This document shows, piece by piece, positions 43,179-52,600 of a stretch of DNA of 64,000 nt. The DNA is from an uncultured Collinsella sp. (lineage in GTDB: Bacteria > Actinomycetota > Coriobacteriia > Coriobacteriales > Coriobacteriaceae): positions 1 to 64,000 of the forward strand of contig USQQ01000008.1 of assembly GCA_900556875.1 (NCBI GenBank). Direction: 5' to 3'. The notes below the pieces were generated by a model, which saw only the letters and a list, made by a program, of their open reading frames with translations, was not told where the DNA came from and made no database searches. Both the position numbers and the translations under genes were made by a program. Numbering within the stretch: the first letter of the stretch is position 1; every line of letters starts with the position of its first letter.

Positions 43179-44501
43179 TTACGGCTCCAAAAGCCCTGCC
43201 ATAAAGATGGGCAGATACAGCACGTCACCATCGCGGTGAAGATTACATTCCGCAAGTACCAGGGCGCGATCGATTCCGTAGCCCTTCGTCGCGAGCGCGT
43301 TGTCGAGCGCCGCATGGGACTTAAAGCTCTTGCCCGACTTGACCTCGATGGCAAGGACCTCCCCATCGAGCGTCTCCTCCACAAAATCGAGCTCGCCGAC
43401 TTTTTTAGACGTAAAGTAGCGCAATCTGAATCCGTGGGCTTTGAGCTCTTGGGCAACGAAGCCCTCAAACGCCGCCCCCATGTTCATGCCAAAGGCGTCT
43501 TCCGCCTCCCCATCAAAAACGCCTTGGGCGACCCTTTTGGAATACGACGACATGAGCATTCCGGTGTCCAAGTAAAACAGCTTGAACAGATTTCGTTGCT
43601 CCCCCAATAAAAGGGGTACCACGGGCGCCGTTACGTTATACACGGGAAGCGCGACACCCGCCTCCGATAGCCAGAGAAAATGATCTGTCACCTGCGAAAA
43701 ACGTTTGACACCGTTAATCGATGACAGTTTGAATCGCTTGTTTTTGGAGCCGGCCTCGCTGGGAATCAGATCATAGATATCGCGAATAACCAAGCGTAGC
43801 TCAGGCGGAGCGTACTTTGCGATGTCATCGCGATACAGGGCGTGAAGATCGCGATGGATGTTTCGAACCTCGTCGACATTGCGCGTCGCCAAGAAGGAAT
43901 TGACCGCGTCGGGCATGCCCCCCACCACCACATACTGATGGAACAGATTGAGCAAGCGGTCATACAGATAGCCGGGGAGCTCCTTTTCGTCCTTTAGACA
44001 ACCCCTGAGCATGTCAAACGCTCCGGCAGCAACGCCGCTTGCCCAGCAGAACTCCTCAAAGTCGAGCGGGTACATCTGGACCTGCTCGACATACCCCACC
44101 GGCAGGGAATCGATGCCCTCGAGCTCAACGCCAAGGAGCGATCCGGTAAGGATGTATCGAAAGTCGCCGCGCTGGACCAGGTATTTGATAAACGTCACTA
44201 CGTTGGGGCATCGCTGCACCTCGTCGATAACCACAACGGTCTTGTTCGCAACCATCGGCTGCGTTGCAGCAATAGACATGCGCATAAGCAGGTCATCCGC
44301 GCTTTTTGCCGCCAAAAACGAATCGCGCACGGACGCGTCGGCGATAAGGTCGAACGTCACGACATTTTCGAACGATTCGCTTGCAAAGACGTTGACCAAA
44401 TATGACTTTCCTACCTGTCGGGCGCCCTTGACCAAAAGAGCCTTGTTAGGCGACGAGGCAAGCCAAGATTCAAACTGTGCTTTCGCTTTTCTCTGTAGCA
44501 T
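43179..44501 (-). CDS. AAA-type ATPase with DUF4143 (ATP-binding protein), full length
   Basis: 440 residues from MLQRKAKAQ (AAGGGG before the ATG). The N-terminal AAA domain has Walker A GARQVGKSYL (~28-36) and Walker B VVVIDEVQRC (~88-97), and sensor region YILTGSLLGVE. The C-terminal DUF4143 half has GELDFVEETLDGEVLAIEVKSGK, a PD-(D/E)xK-like nuclease fold. The family is widespread, of unknown function, and frequently in mobile or defence regions. Here the promoter region contains four repeats at a strict 33-bp period (44541-44651). A truncated relative is at 60231. Confidence 0.88.
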   Translation of the reverse strand: MLQRKAKAQFESWLASSPNKALLVKGARQVGKSYLVNVFASESFENVVTFDLIADASVRDSFLAAKSADDLLMRMSIAATQPMVANKTVVVIDEVQRCPNVVTFIKYLVQRGDFRYILTGSLLGVELEGIDSLPVGYVEQVQMYPLDFEEFCWASGVAAGAFDMLRGCLKDEKELPGYLYDRLLNLFHQYVVVGGMPDAVNSFLATRNVDEVRNIHRDLHALYRDDIAKYAPPELRLVIRDIYDLIPSEAGSKNKRFKLSSINGVKRFSQVTDHFLWLSEAGVALPVYNVTAPVVPLLLGEQRNLFKLFYLDTGMLMSSYSKRVAQGVFDGEAEDAFGMNMGAAFEGFVAQELKAHGFRLRYFTSKKVGELDFVEETLDGEVLAIEVKSGKSFKSHAALDNALATKGYGIDRALVLAECNLHRDGDVLYLPIFMAGLLEP

Positions 44502-44540
44502 AAGCGTACCCCTTATTACGTGCTGTTTTAGCACTAGGAT

Positions 44541-44651
44541 ACACTTTTCCGTGGTTGCTAGATGCTCATTTCGACACTTTTTCGAGATTTTGAAGTGTGT
44601 ATTACGACACTTTTCCGTACTTTTACACGGGATATTTCGACACTTTTTCGG
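44541..44651 (-). repeat. Four direct repeats at exact 33-bp period upstream of the AAA-DUF4143 gene
   Basis: The core ACACTTTTTCCG-like string (coding strand CGRAAAAGTGTCGWAAT) occurs with ACAC at 44541, 44574, 44607 and 44640, a constant 33 bp. Only about 17 bp of each unit are conserved. It covers positions about 40-150 before the ATG at 44501, so it overlaps the expected promoter. The period is about three helical turns, so proteins bound at each core would line up on one face. Confidence 0.85.
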
Positions 44652-44869
44652 ATTTAAGCCTAACAGCAGCCGGCGAAATCAAGCGCCGTCTGCACATCAT
44701 TTCGCAGGCGGCGCTTGATTTGTGTCCGCGCGCGCTGATAGACTCCATCGTGCCAGCAAGGAGCGGGCGCGTTTTATCCAGAGTCGGGGTAGAGAGTTGG
44801 CTCCGCGATCCCGACGCCAACCGGCCAAGAGGCACGGTGGCCCTGCCAACATCGATGAAAGGAGTCCGT

Positions 44870-45292
44870 ATGGACAATTTCTCCGTGCGCAGTGAGCGCA
44901 ACTTCCACAACCTGGTAGCCAAGCCAAAACGAATGCATCTTCTGGACGAGCCGAGCGGCTATGCCTCGGCCATGGTCAAGAGCAGTCTCTCCCATCAGAT
45001 GCGCTTTACGGTGCAGGCGCTCGAGGAAGAGCTCTGCGTTGCCGGAGACCCTCACGTACTGCAGATCAAGTTGCTCGGAAATGACTCGCGTGAGCCGTCC
45101 AGCTGGAAGCTCTTCGCCGACGGCGCGTGCGTTGCGAACGGATCCGGCGCCTTTGCCCGTGAGTGTTTCTGCGAGGGAGCCGAGGTATTCCTGGACCTGT
45201 GCCGCGATGCCGTTCGCGCGGCCGAGCTGCACCAGTGGAGCCAAAGGGAGTATGAGCTGCTGGGTGCGGCGCGCGGGATTGCGGGGGTGTAA
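44870..45292 (+). CDS. Uncharacterised protein
   Basis: 140 residues from MDNFSVRSER (AAAGGAG five bases before the ATG; the larger open frame from 44597 is not supported). Mixed alpha/beta prediction, with two Cys (LCRD, CFCEG) and no membrane segment. No family recognised. It lies between the AAA-DUF4143 promoter repeats and the DUF4230 pair, all minus-strand apart from this gene. Confidence 0.65.
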   Translation: MDNFSVRSERNFHNLVAKPKRMHLLDEPSGYASAMVKSSLSHQMRFTVQALEEELCVAGDPHVLQIKLLGNDSREPSSWKLFADGACVANGSGAFARECFCEGAEVFLDLCRDAVRAAELHQWSQREYELLGAARGIAGV

Positions 45293-45443
45293 GCGAAAGC
45301 AGGCTGCGCCATAGTGGCGCACAGCCGTTAATCACGCGGTGTCGAAAGACTGACACTTGCGTATATCGTTTGACAGCCTGAAGGCGTTGGCAAATCTCAT
45401 TGATGCTGCAGCTAGATACATGGCAGCAAAGAGACGTTGAATA

Positions 45444-45488
45444 CAAAAAGAGACCTCCCATCTCTAACACAACCAGAAATGGGAGGCC
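45444..45488 (-). terminator. Rho-independent terminator after the DUF4230 lipoprotein gene
   Basis: On the minus strand CCTCCCAT pairs with ATGGGAGG and is followed by TCTCTTTTTG. Confidence 0.78.
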
Positions 45489-45533
45489 CTTCATATCCGA
45501 AGCTCCTCTCAAGCAAAGCAATTGAAAGTCAGC

Positions 45534-46118
45534 CTATTCAGCGTCCTTGAACTGAACTTCGTACTTTTTACCCGTCCGATCACCAATCTTTGTGACGTAC
45601 TGGCTCAAGAGAGTTTTAGCTCTTTCACGGGCGCTGCTCATCAAAGCTGAATTGCCCTCGGCACTTTTTATCATTTCATTTTGGGCTTCTTCAAGCGCAG
45701 CAGACTGATCAACTGTCGTAATAGGAGTCAGCAATCCGGTATCGCTATAGATATCAGAAAAGGTGCTCTCGTCAGCTTGGGGCTGACCGAGAACCTGCGC
45801 ATTAGGGACTGTGATAGTTACGACATTGTTCTCATCCGGTTTACTGACATCTACCTTGGAGACGTCAACGCCCAGTTGCACCGTTCCGTCATACTCGAAC
45901 CACGCTTTCTTATATCCCACGTTTATCCCAAACAACATATTGGTGCCGTCGTTATAGATTTCCGCGACGTTATGGAATCTGCACTCAACGGTAGCAAGCT
46001 CAGCAATCTTCGTATAACCCGAAAAATCAGGCTCTTCGTCTTTTTTGGCGCAACCCGAAAGCCCAGTAAGTGACAGCGCCGCCACGAGGGCAAAGCATAC
46101 CAACCATGGTTTACGCAT
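45534..46118 (-). CDS. DUF4230-type lipoprotein
   Basis: 194 residues from MRKPWLVC (GAGG upstream). A lipobox (SLTGLSGC, Cys at ~22) ends a signal peptide; the rest resembles DUF4230 (TKIAELATVECRFHNVAEIY...VVTITVPNAQVLGQPQADES). Lipid-anchored extracytoplasmic protein of unknown function. The start overlaps the stop of the upstream DUF4230 gene (ATGCGTAA), and the two C-terminal domains are similar, so this is a tandem duplication. Confidence 0.75.
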   Translation of the reverse strand: MRKPWLVCFALVAALSLTGLSGCAKKDEEPDFSGYTKIAELATVECRFHNVAEIYNDGTNMLFGINVGYKKAWFEYDGTVQLGVDVSKVDVSKPDENNVVTITVPNAQVLGQPQADESTFSDIYSDTGLLTPITTVDQSAALEEAQNEMIKSAEGNSALMSSARERAKTLLSQYVTKIGDRTGKKYEVQFKDAE

Positions 46119-46851
46119 TGGAGTCAGCCTCCCCCCTGTAATCGGCCAACGGTTTGAAATCAAGCTTGTACTCACCCTCGATAAGCGGCAGCGTCAGCGC
46201 CTTTACGGTATCCCGCAAGCTCGCGTCCGCCTGTTTTTTAATCTCCTTTTTATCGACTTCATCTGCGGCATCTTTGCGACAAAGTGACAGAACATCTTTC
46301 ATATCTGCAGTTGCGTTTTCGGGAAGATAGCCAAACTTACTATTGTCGAGCTGCGGCTCGCCCACCTGCGCTTTGGGGAGATAGGCGGTAACAGCCTTAT
46401 CCTCTTCGTCAATGTCAAACTGGATGTCGCTCATCGTATACGATGCACGAATATGAGCCTCGTATTTAACGCGATAGTCCACGCGATCCATCCAGAGAAA
46501 CTTGCCGTGCTTCTCGACGATGCCGTGGTAGGTGTAATCAACCGTAGAAAGGCTATCAATATCTACGGCAGACTTAAGATCCGATGTCGTGAGGTACTGA
46601 GTTTCGTCGTTATCGAGCATTGAAGGGAGGATGAAGCCGAAAAATCCGACAAGGATCACCGCTATGACCAAGACCAAAGCGATCTTTACTTTGGTCGACA
46701 GCTTTCCAAAAAGCTTGGCAACCTTCTTGCCCCACTTGTCATTCGCCTCGACCGCTTCTTTTCGAGACGCTTCCACACGCTCATCATGCCCGGAGGTACA
46801 TTCGGGCTGAATGCCCCTCTCATGTTTGCTATGTTTCAAAACAAGCCTCAC
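46111..46851 (-). CDS. DUF4230-type single-pass membrane protein
   Basis: 246 residues, GTG start with weak support; a basic N-terminal tail (~1-55) precedes a membrane helix (VKIALVLVIAVILVGFFGFI, ~55-75) and an extracytoplasmic DUF4230-like domain (KSAVDIDSLSTVDYTYHGIV...VTAYLPKAQVGEPQLDNSKF). The GEPQ motif mirrors GQPQ in the lipoprotein. Function unknown. It is translationally coupled to the lipoprotein gene. Confidence 0.7.
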   Translation of the reverse strand: MRLVLKHSKHERGIQPECTSGHDERVEASRKEAVEANDKWGKKVAKLFGKLSTKVKIALVLVIAVILVGFFGFILPSMLDNDETQYLTTSDLKSAVDIDSLSTVDYTYHGIVEKHGKFLWMDRVDYRVKYEAHIRASYTMSDIQFDIDEEDKAVTAYLPKAQVGEPQLDNSKFGYLPENATADMKDVLSLCRKDAADEVDKKEIKKQADASLRDTVKALTLPLIEGEYKLDFKPLADYRGEADSNA

Positions 46852-46934
46852 TCATACCGTTGAGTAGTAATCTGCTGGTAGAATTCTATCAGCAGTTATT
46901 GAACTCATTTCTTCCAGTTCGGCAGGAGGCAAAA

Positions 46935-47030
46935 ATGAAACGGTTGTATGCAGTTTTGGCAGTTGTGATTGCGTTGATAGCCCTCATTCTTCTCGCCAGC
47001 ACCATTGGCATTATCAGCATCAGGCTTTAG
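46935..47030 (+). CDS. 31-aa hydrophobic small membrane peptide
   Basis: MKRLYAVLAVVIALIALILL plus a short tail, TAG stop. GGAGG five bases before the ATG is a strong ribosome site. It is a typical single-helix small membrane protein; a role as toxin or regulator is possible. It is on the plus strand, opposite to the DUF4230 pair. Confidence 0.6.
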   Translation: MKRLYAVLAVVIALIALILLASTIGIISIRL

Positions 47031-47517
47031 CTCACCATCAAATACCTCGCATCCATCCCTCAGCAGATTCAGCCTCAGCCTTCAAACTGGGCAACCACAC
47101 CGGCATGCACAACGGCTGCGGGCTCATCGAGATCGGTGAGCCCGCTTTCCGCAATCTGGTTGCCAAAAGCTCCACATTAATGATTGCCCGCATCGACATT
47201 GCGATCGATGTACGGTCAGGGAGTGTTGATAAAAAGTGACTAAATGCTTGACGTGTGAGGACGTAAAAGCCTGCATCCCAAATAAGGTGGAATCAAGCGT
47301 GTGCGTCGGCTTCTTGGCAAGCAGAGCAATGGGCGTACAAGATGCTATGCAAGAAATAGCGATGACAGAGGCGCGCAAATAAGGTCATGGATAGCAGCTC
47401 TCAATGGCCCCAAATTGCAACTAGCTTAAGGGCGCATCGAAAACATAGCTGCACGAATGCAGTCAGGACCATAGTGAAACCCGATACCATGACTACCAAA
47501 CCGCAGCAGGCTCAGCA
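47031..47517. other. Gap without a recognisable gene (487 bp)
   Basis: Only short open frames are present, none with a convincing ribosome site or family similarity. It separates the DUF4230/peptide genes from the defence cluster. Confidence 0.6.
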
Positions 47518-48291
47518 CTAGTTGACAGTCCCCTTTTTAATGTGACACTCGATGCCGTGATCAAAACAAAAATCACGGACTTCCCTTGCACTATCACGAT
47601 AGAAACGGGCGCAGTCGTCGTAGGAGCTTGTTAGTCTGTCATAGTGCGTCCTGCCAAAAACAATTTTATCGACAAAAGAGATCTTGCGCAGCAGCGCATC
47701 CAAATCTTGCTCACAGATATTTGGAGTCGGATATGGCTCCATGCTAACCCAAGTCTTACAGCCAGCCTTATGGAGAGACTCGAGAGCGGCAAGCCTGACT
47801 GAGTATGCCGCTGCACCGGGTTCCATCCTTTTCCGATTGTCCTCATCAAGCGACACCAAGGTAATTCCATAGGTGTTCAACGCCGCATTAGGTAACGCCG
47901 TAAGTTCAACGGGAAGCTCTCCTTTCGTTAGAATACTGCACGGCTTACCGTACTCGTTAATGAGCCCAATTGCACCCAAGCTCATACTGCCAACTTCTGG
48001 ATATCCGAGCATAAAAGGATCGGTTGTAAAGCACAGTTGAACCTGTTTTATCTCATCACAATAACGCGGCAACTCCTTGCGTAGCAGATCCAAAGTGTTG
48101 TCGACAAGGCTCGGCCGCCGCCATTCCTCGTATGTTTTGACACGCCCAAAACGTTTTGCCATTAAATATGCATAGCATGGGAAATTGCATCCATGCGAAC
48201 AGCCTTGCACATGATTCATCGCCCAATCGCCATATTCAACTTTTGTACGGTAGAGCATGCTTTTTCGATATATGTGCCCAAGTTGTTCCAT
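47518..48291 (-). CDS. Radical-SAM-like protein with C-x3-C-x3-C motif, partner of TcmP
   Basis: 257 residues. Near the start VQGCSHGCNFPCYAYLMAKR has three Cys spaced C-x3-C-x3-C, instead of the usual radical-SAM C-x3-C-x2-C, while the nearby aromatic YAY and the following LRKEL, CFTTDPF, PVELTALP segments resemble the SPL/three-Cys-motif (phage Gp37/Gp68) group. The protein probably binds an Fe-S cluster. The gene is adjacent to TcmP, as three-Cys-motif genes usually are. Role unknown; it is beside a type I restriction system, so defence or DNA-modification is a reasonable hypothesis. Confidence 0.7.
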   Translation of the reverse strand: MEQLGHIYRKSMLYRTKVEYGDWAMNHVQGCSHGCNFPCYAYLMAKRFGRVKTYEEWRRPSLVDNTLDLLRKELPRYCDEIKQVQLCFTTDPFMLGYPEVGSMSLGAIGLINEYGKPCSILTKGELPVELTALPNAALNTYGITLVSLDEDNRKRMEPGAAAYSVRLAALESLHKAGCKTWVSMEPYPTPNICEQDLDALLRKISFVDKIVFGRTHYDRLTSSYDDCARFYRDSAREVRDFCFDHGIECHIKKGTVN

Positions 48292-48352
48292 TGTTCTTTA
48301 ATTCTCTTCTCGCTGAACTTCCTCACACCAAAGATACGACCGACCTAAGCAC

Positions 48353-49579
48353 TCATCTTGCTCGATAAACCTCGTCTTTGAGCGAAAAACTCTTTTTTGG
48401 CTTTCCTTTCAAAGTGAACTTGACCGCACGCTCAAGAACACCTTCCTCAATCATTGGGCCCACATAGGTCTTCAAAATAGTATTGCTTCTGTCAAAGACT
48501 CCGCACTCGGAAATCAACGTGGCAGCAATATCACCCATTTTCATGTTTTGGTGAACGGGCATATGCTGGACAAAATCACTGGCCTTGGCCGCAATTACGG
48601 CAGTCTCAACATTGCGACCATCAACATCCACCGCAAACAATCCCAACTGCCTGCATTGCCGGTCGAGGTTGCGCTTAATCATGTTATCGTTCATCAGAAC
48701 GCAACCGTCTGGGCTATTGGTCATATGGATCATTCTATATTTGACGAGCCCACCGACATTAACGCGTTTGCTCATATCTTTGATGGGCATATTCGTTACA
48801 TACTTATAGTAAGAACGCGCGTTGTTGCAAAAGAGTTCCGAGAGCGCATGTTCAGCCTGCCAAGCGTCGATCTTTCCAGCCTTATAACGAACGACCACTT
48901 CTTTCCAGTCACCACTTCCGATGCAGGCATTCAGACGTTCAACCCAAACGCTGGCTTTCGTGAGCTCATTAAAGTCGTCTTCCGGCAGTTCAACTTCATT
49001 TGGAAGTGACAGTGGCACTTTCATGGCAGCGCAGGCAACGCGGAATAAGCCAAAACTATTGAAGTTGACCAGTGCCTCCGTGTGAGCCATATTCGGCGAA
49101 TTAATTAGAAGATCGAGTCGTAGGTCTTTAACCCCGAATGGATCGATGTAATAGAAGACTGTTGAGGGCTTACCGCCTCCACAAACGCTAGTTTGTTGTG
49201 CCCGTCTTACAGCATCCTCGCAACTGGAAACGATAATTGGCGGCTTGATATAGCCGCTAGCTCCCTTTGCTTCGTTAAATGTCGATTCGAGATGCTTTCT
49301 AGATTCCGCGTTGGATTCACTAAGAATGAACTGGATAGGCGTCTTCGAACGATTTTTCTTTGCAATTGCAAAATACTTAGAAAGGGCAATCAAGGGAGAT
49401 CCTTTACTGCCATCGGCAAATAAACCCGCACCAGCAAAAGCATCGATATAAAGAATACCGTTCCGTGAAGGTCGATACACTTTAGTGAAAAAAGGCGTTA
49501 GATAGCATGCCAGAAGATCATCCTTAGTCTCAGACCACGGATGTTTTGCCTGAAAGTAATCTGACTGATTTTTTGCCAT
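48353..49579 (-). CDS. tcmP: Three-Cys-motif partner protein TcmP
   Basis: 408 residues. Starts with WSETKDDLLACYLTPFF and ILYIDAFAGAGLF (Rossmann-like motif I of a methyltransferase-like fold), then an FYYIDPFG segment; the C-terminal ~150 residues look like a winged-helix domain. The family is defined by its association with three-Cys-motif proteins and has no assigned activity. Here the partner is the gene directly downstream (62 bp). Upstream by 33 bp is hsdR, so these genes may be cotranscribed with the restriction system. Confidence 0.75.
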   Translation of the reverse strand: MAKNQSDYFQAKHPWSETKDDLLACYLTPFFTKVYRPSRNGILYIDAFAGAGLFADGSKGSPLIALSKYFAIAKKNRSKTPIQFILSESNAESRKHLESTFNEAKGASGYIKPPIIVSSCEDAVRRAQQTSVCGGGKPSTVFYYIDPFGVKDLRLDLLINSPNMAHTEALVNFNSFGLFRVACAAMKVPLSLPNEVELPEDDFNELTKASVWVERLNACIGSGDWKEVVVRYKAGKIDAWQAEHALSELFCNNARSYYKYVTNMPIKDMSKRVNVGGLVKYRMIHMTNSPDGCVLMNDNMIKRNLDRQCRQLGLFAVDVDGRNVETAVIAAKASDFVQHMPVHQNMKMGDIAATLISECGVFDRSNTILKTYVGPMIEEGVLERAVKFTLKGKPKKSFSLKDEVYRAR

Positions 49580-49611
49580 GCTAAGCCCACCCTGTTCTTA
49601 GTCCTCATCGT

Positions 49612-52600
49612 CTACTTGAATTTCTCAACCAGCAGCTGCCCGATGGCGCTCATCATGGCGCGATACTTCTCACTGTCCTCAAAGAGGCTGGTAAAGGAGT
49701 CCGTGTTCTCCACATAGGCGCGGCGAGCCTCCTCATCGAACACCTTGGGCAGCAGGCTTGATTCGAAGACTTGTCTGCCGTCGCGACGGATGGTGTCGGC
49801 GACCTGCGGGTTTTCGGCGATACGCTTCCACAGCGTGTCGATAACCACACGATCTCCCTCGGTGAAGTTGCCAGCCCACTGCTCGTTGAACTTATCCACG
49901 AGCACCTGCAGCGGGTCGCGCTTCTTGTCGGGCGTCACGGTCTTGGCCGCGCCACCGGGATCGAGCACGCCGCCGCCAGGCTCAAGCGAAATGCTGCCCT
50001 CGAACTCCTGCTTGAGCTTGTAGAAGCGCATCTCGACCTTGTCGTCCACAGCCTCGACGGGGATCTTCTCGACCTTAAGGAGGTGACGCAGATAGCTTAA
50101 ATACACGTACTCCTTATGCAGGTCTCGGTCAAACATGCGCACGATCTGGGTAATGTAGGTGTACCACTTGCAGAAGCTACGCACCTTGCGACGAACCTGA
50201 TAGCGTTCATCGTCGTCCAACTCGTTATAACGCGCGACCGCCGGCTTCAAGACGGCCGCGAGCTTACCCTGCACGTTGCTCTGCGATTTACCCTTGCCAT
50301 CGGTGAAGACTATCTCGGCAGCGGCCTCGATGTCAGACTCGTCATAGAGCCCGTAGCCGCGAATATCGGTCTGCACCTGATAGAGGAGGTCGGTGTTAAT
50401 CTGCTCGGAAAGCGACGTCTCGGTGTAGAAGCGTTCGAAAGCCTTCTGGATGTCCTCGGGCTTGTTCACGAAGTCGAGGATGTAGGTGTCCTCCTTGTCC
50501 GGGTGGATGCGGTTGACGCGGCAGAGCGTCTGGACGGCCTTCACGTCCTTGAGCTTCTTGTCCACCACCAGCGTGTGCAGCAGCGGCTCGTCGAAGCCCG
50601 TCTGGTACTTCTCGGCAACAACAAGCACGTCCCCATAGTTGTGGAACTCGGCCTTCGTTTGGCTCTCTGCGACGCGTTGTCCATCGTGGCCGACGTTGAT
50701 GGCCGGCTCGGTGTATTCGGGACCGTCGGGACCGTCAGCCGGGTCGCTAATGGCGCCCGAGAACGCCACCAGTACCTCGATATCATCGTAGCCCTTCTTC
50801 TGCATGTAGCGCTTGATCTCGTGGTAGTAGCGAACCGTCGCGAGGCGCGAGGCAGTGACCACCATCATCTTGCCCTTGCCGCGGATTTTGGTGTGTGTCA
50901 CATTGCGGAACGTCTCCACGATGATCTCGGCTTTCTGGCCGAGGGCATAGGGGTGCAGCTCCTTATACTTGCGGAGCAGCTTGAGCGTGGGGCTGCTCGG
51001 TACGTCGGGGTTGTCGGGGACCGTGCGCGCGAGCTCGACGGCCTCCGAATAACTCACGTAGTTGGCGAGGGGGTCCATAATGAAGCCCTCCTCTATCGCC
51101 TGGCGCATCGAGTAGACGTGGAACGGGTGGAAGGACCCGTCAGGCCACTCATCGCCGAACATCTCGAGCGTCTGTTCCTTTGGCGTGGCGGTAAAGGCAA
51201 CGAAGGTCAGGTTCTTGTGACGGCCGTGGCTCGCGAGCTCATCGGCGAGCTGGTCCTCCCAATCGGCTGCGGCATCCTCGGCTTCCGCCTCGATCTCGGC
51301 GTACTCCTCGAGCGCGTCGCGCTTGTCGGCAAGGGCACTCTTGAGCTTGAGCGCACTCGTTCCCGTCTGGGACGAGTGCGCCTCGTCGACGATGATAGCG
51401 AAGCGCTTACCCTTGCTCTCGACCTGCTCGTAGATCACGGGGAACTTCTGCAGGGTCGAGACGATGAGGCGAGCGCCGCCGTTGATGGCGTCCCGCAGGT
51501 CGGCCGAGGTCTTGTCCCTGCCGATGGTCACGACCGAGCCTATGACGTGGTCGAAGCCCGAGATGGTCTCCTGCAGCTGGCTGTCAAGCACTCGGCGGTC
51601 GGTGACGACGACCACGGAGTCGAACAGCGGGGTGTCATCCACGAAGAGGGATGCAAGGCGATAGGCCGTCCAGGCGATGCTGTTCGACTTGCCCGACCCC
51701 GCCGAATGCTGCACGAGGTAGTTCTTGCCCGTCCCGTTCGCGCGCACGTCGGCGATGACCTTGCGCACGGAGTCGAGCTGGTGGTAACGGGGGAAGATGA
51801 TGCGCTCCTTCTTGCGCTTCACCTCGTTGCCGCGCGCATCGAGCTCTGTCTCTTCCTTGACCTCCAGGTGGAGGAACTTGTTGACGATGTCGAGCAGGCT
51901 GTCCTTCTGCAGGGCGACCTCCCACAGGTGACTCGTGGCATAGCCGTCGGGGTTTGCGGGGTTGCCGGCGCCGCCGTCGTTTCCCGCCCCGGCGGAGCCC
52001 TGGTTGAACGGCAGGAAGAAGGTCTTCGCGCCCTCCAGCTTGGTGGTCATGTAGACGTTCTCGAGATCGACGGCGAAAAAGGCCACCATGCGCGTGTTGA
52101 ACTTGAGGCAGCGGCGCCTCGGGTCGCGGTCCTCACGCCACTGGCGCATGGCGTTCTCGACGTCTTGGCCGGTGAACTGGTCCTTGAGCTCTATGCCCAC
52201 CAGGGGGATGCCGTTCACGTCCAGGACCATGTCGATGGTCTGGTTGCCCGTCTCGGCGAAGTGGAACTGGCGGATGCAGCGGCAAACGTTCTTGGCATAG
52301 CGATTGGCGGCGCTTTCGTTAAGACCGCTTTCCGGCTTGAAGAATACGACCCTGAACGGAATTCCTCGGTGCTTGAAGCCGTGTTTGAGCACCGCGACCA
52401 TACCTAGGCGGTCGACAGCGTCGTTGAAGACCTTGGCGAACTTCGCCGTGGAATTAGAATTGCACATGCGCTCGAAGCGCTCCCAAGCCTTGGGCTGGGT
52501 TGTCTGGACGAAGTTGACCAGGGTGGCGGCGTCGAGTGCTCGGTCGCGGTGCTCCATGTAGCCACCGGCGACCATCTGATAGGTGCCGTCCTCGACGTAG

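Noticed and set aside
44541..44651. Regularly spaced repeats that resemble a CRISPR array
   Set aside because: Only four units, about 17 conserved bases, spacers not unique-length cargo, and no cas genes in the window; position fits a promoter.
47104..47238. 44-codon open frame with a segment similar to FHNLVAK of the 140-aa protein
   Set aside because: No ribosome site, similarity of only a few residues; treated as chance.
47124..47378. 84-codon minus-strand open frame
   Set aside because: No ribosome site, composition unlike coding neighbours, no recognised family.
50116..52407. 763-codon open frame antisense to hsdR
   Set aside because: Shadow of hsdR; composition and lack of a start site do not support it.
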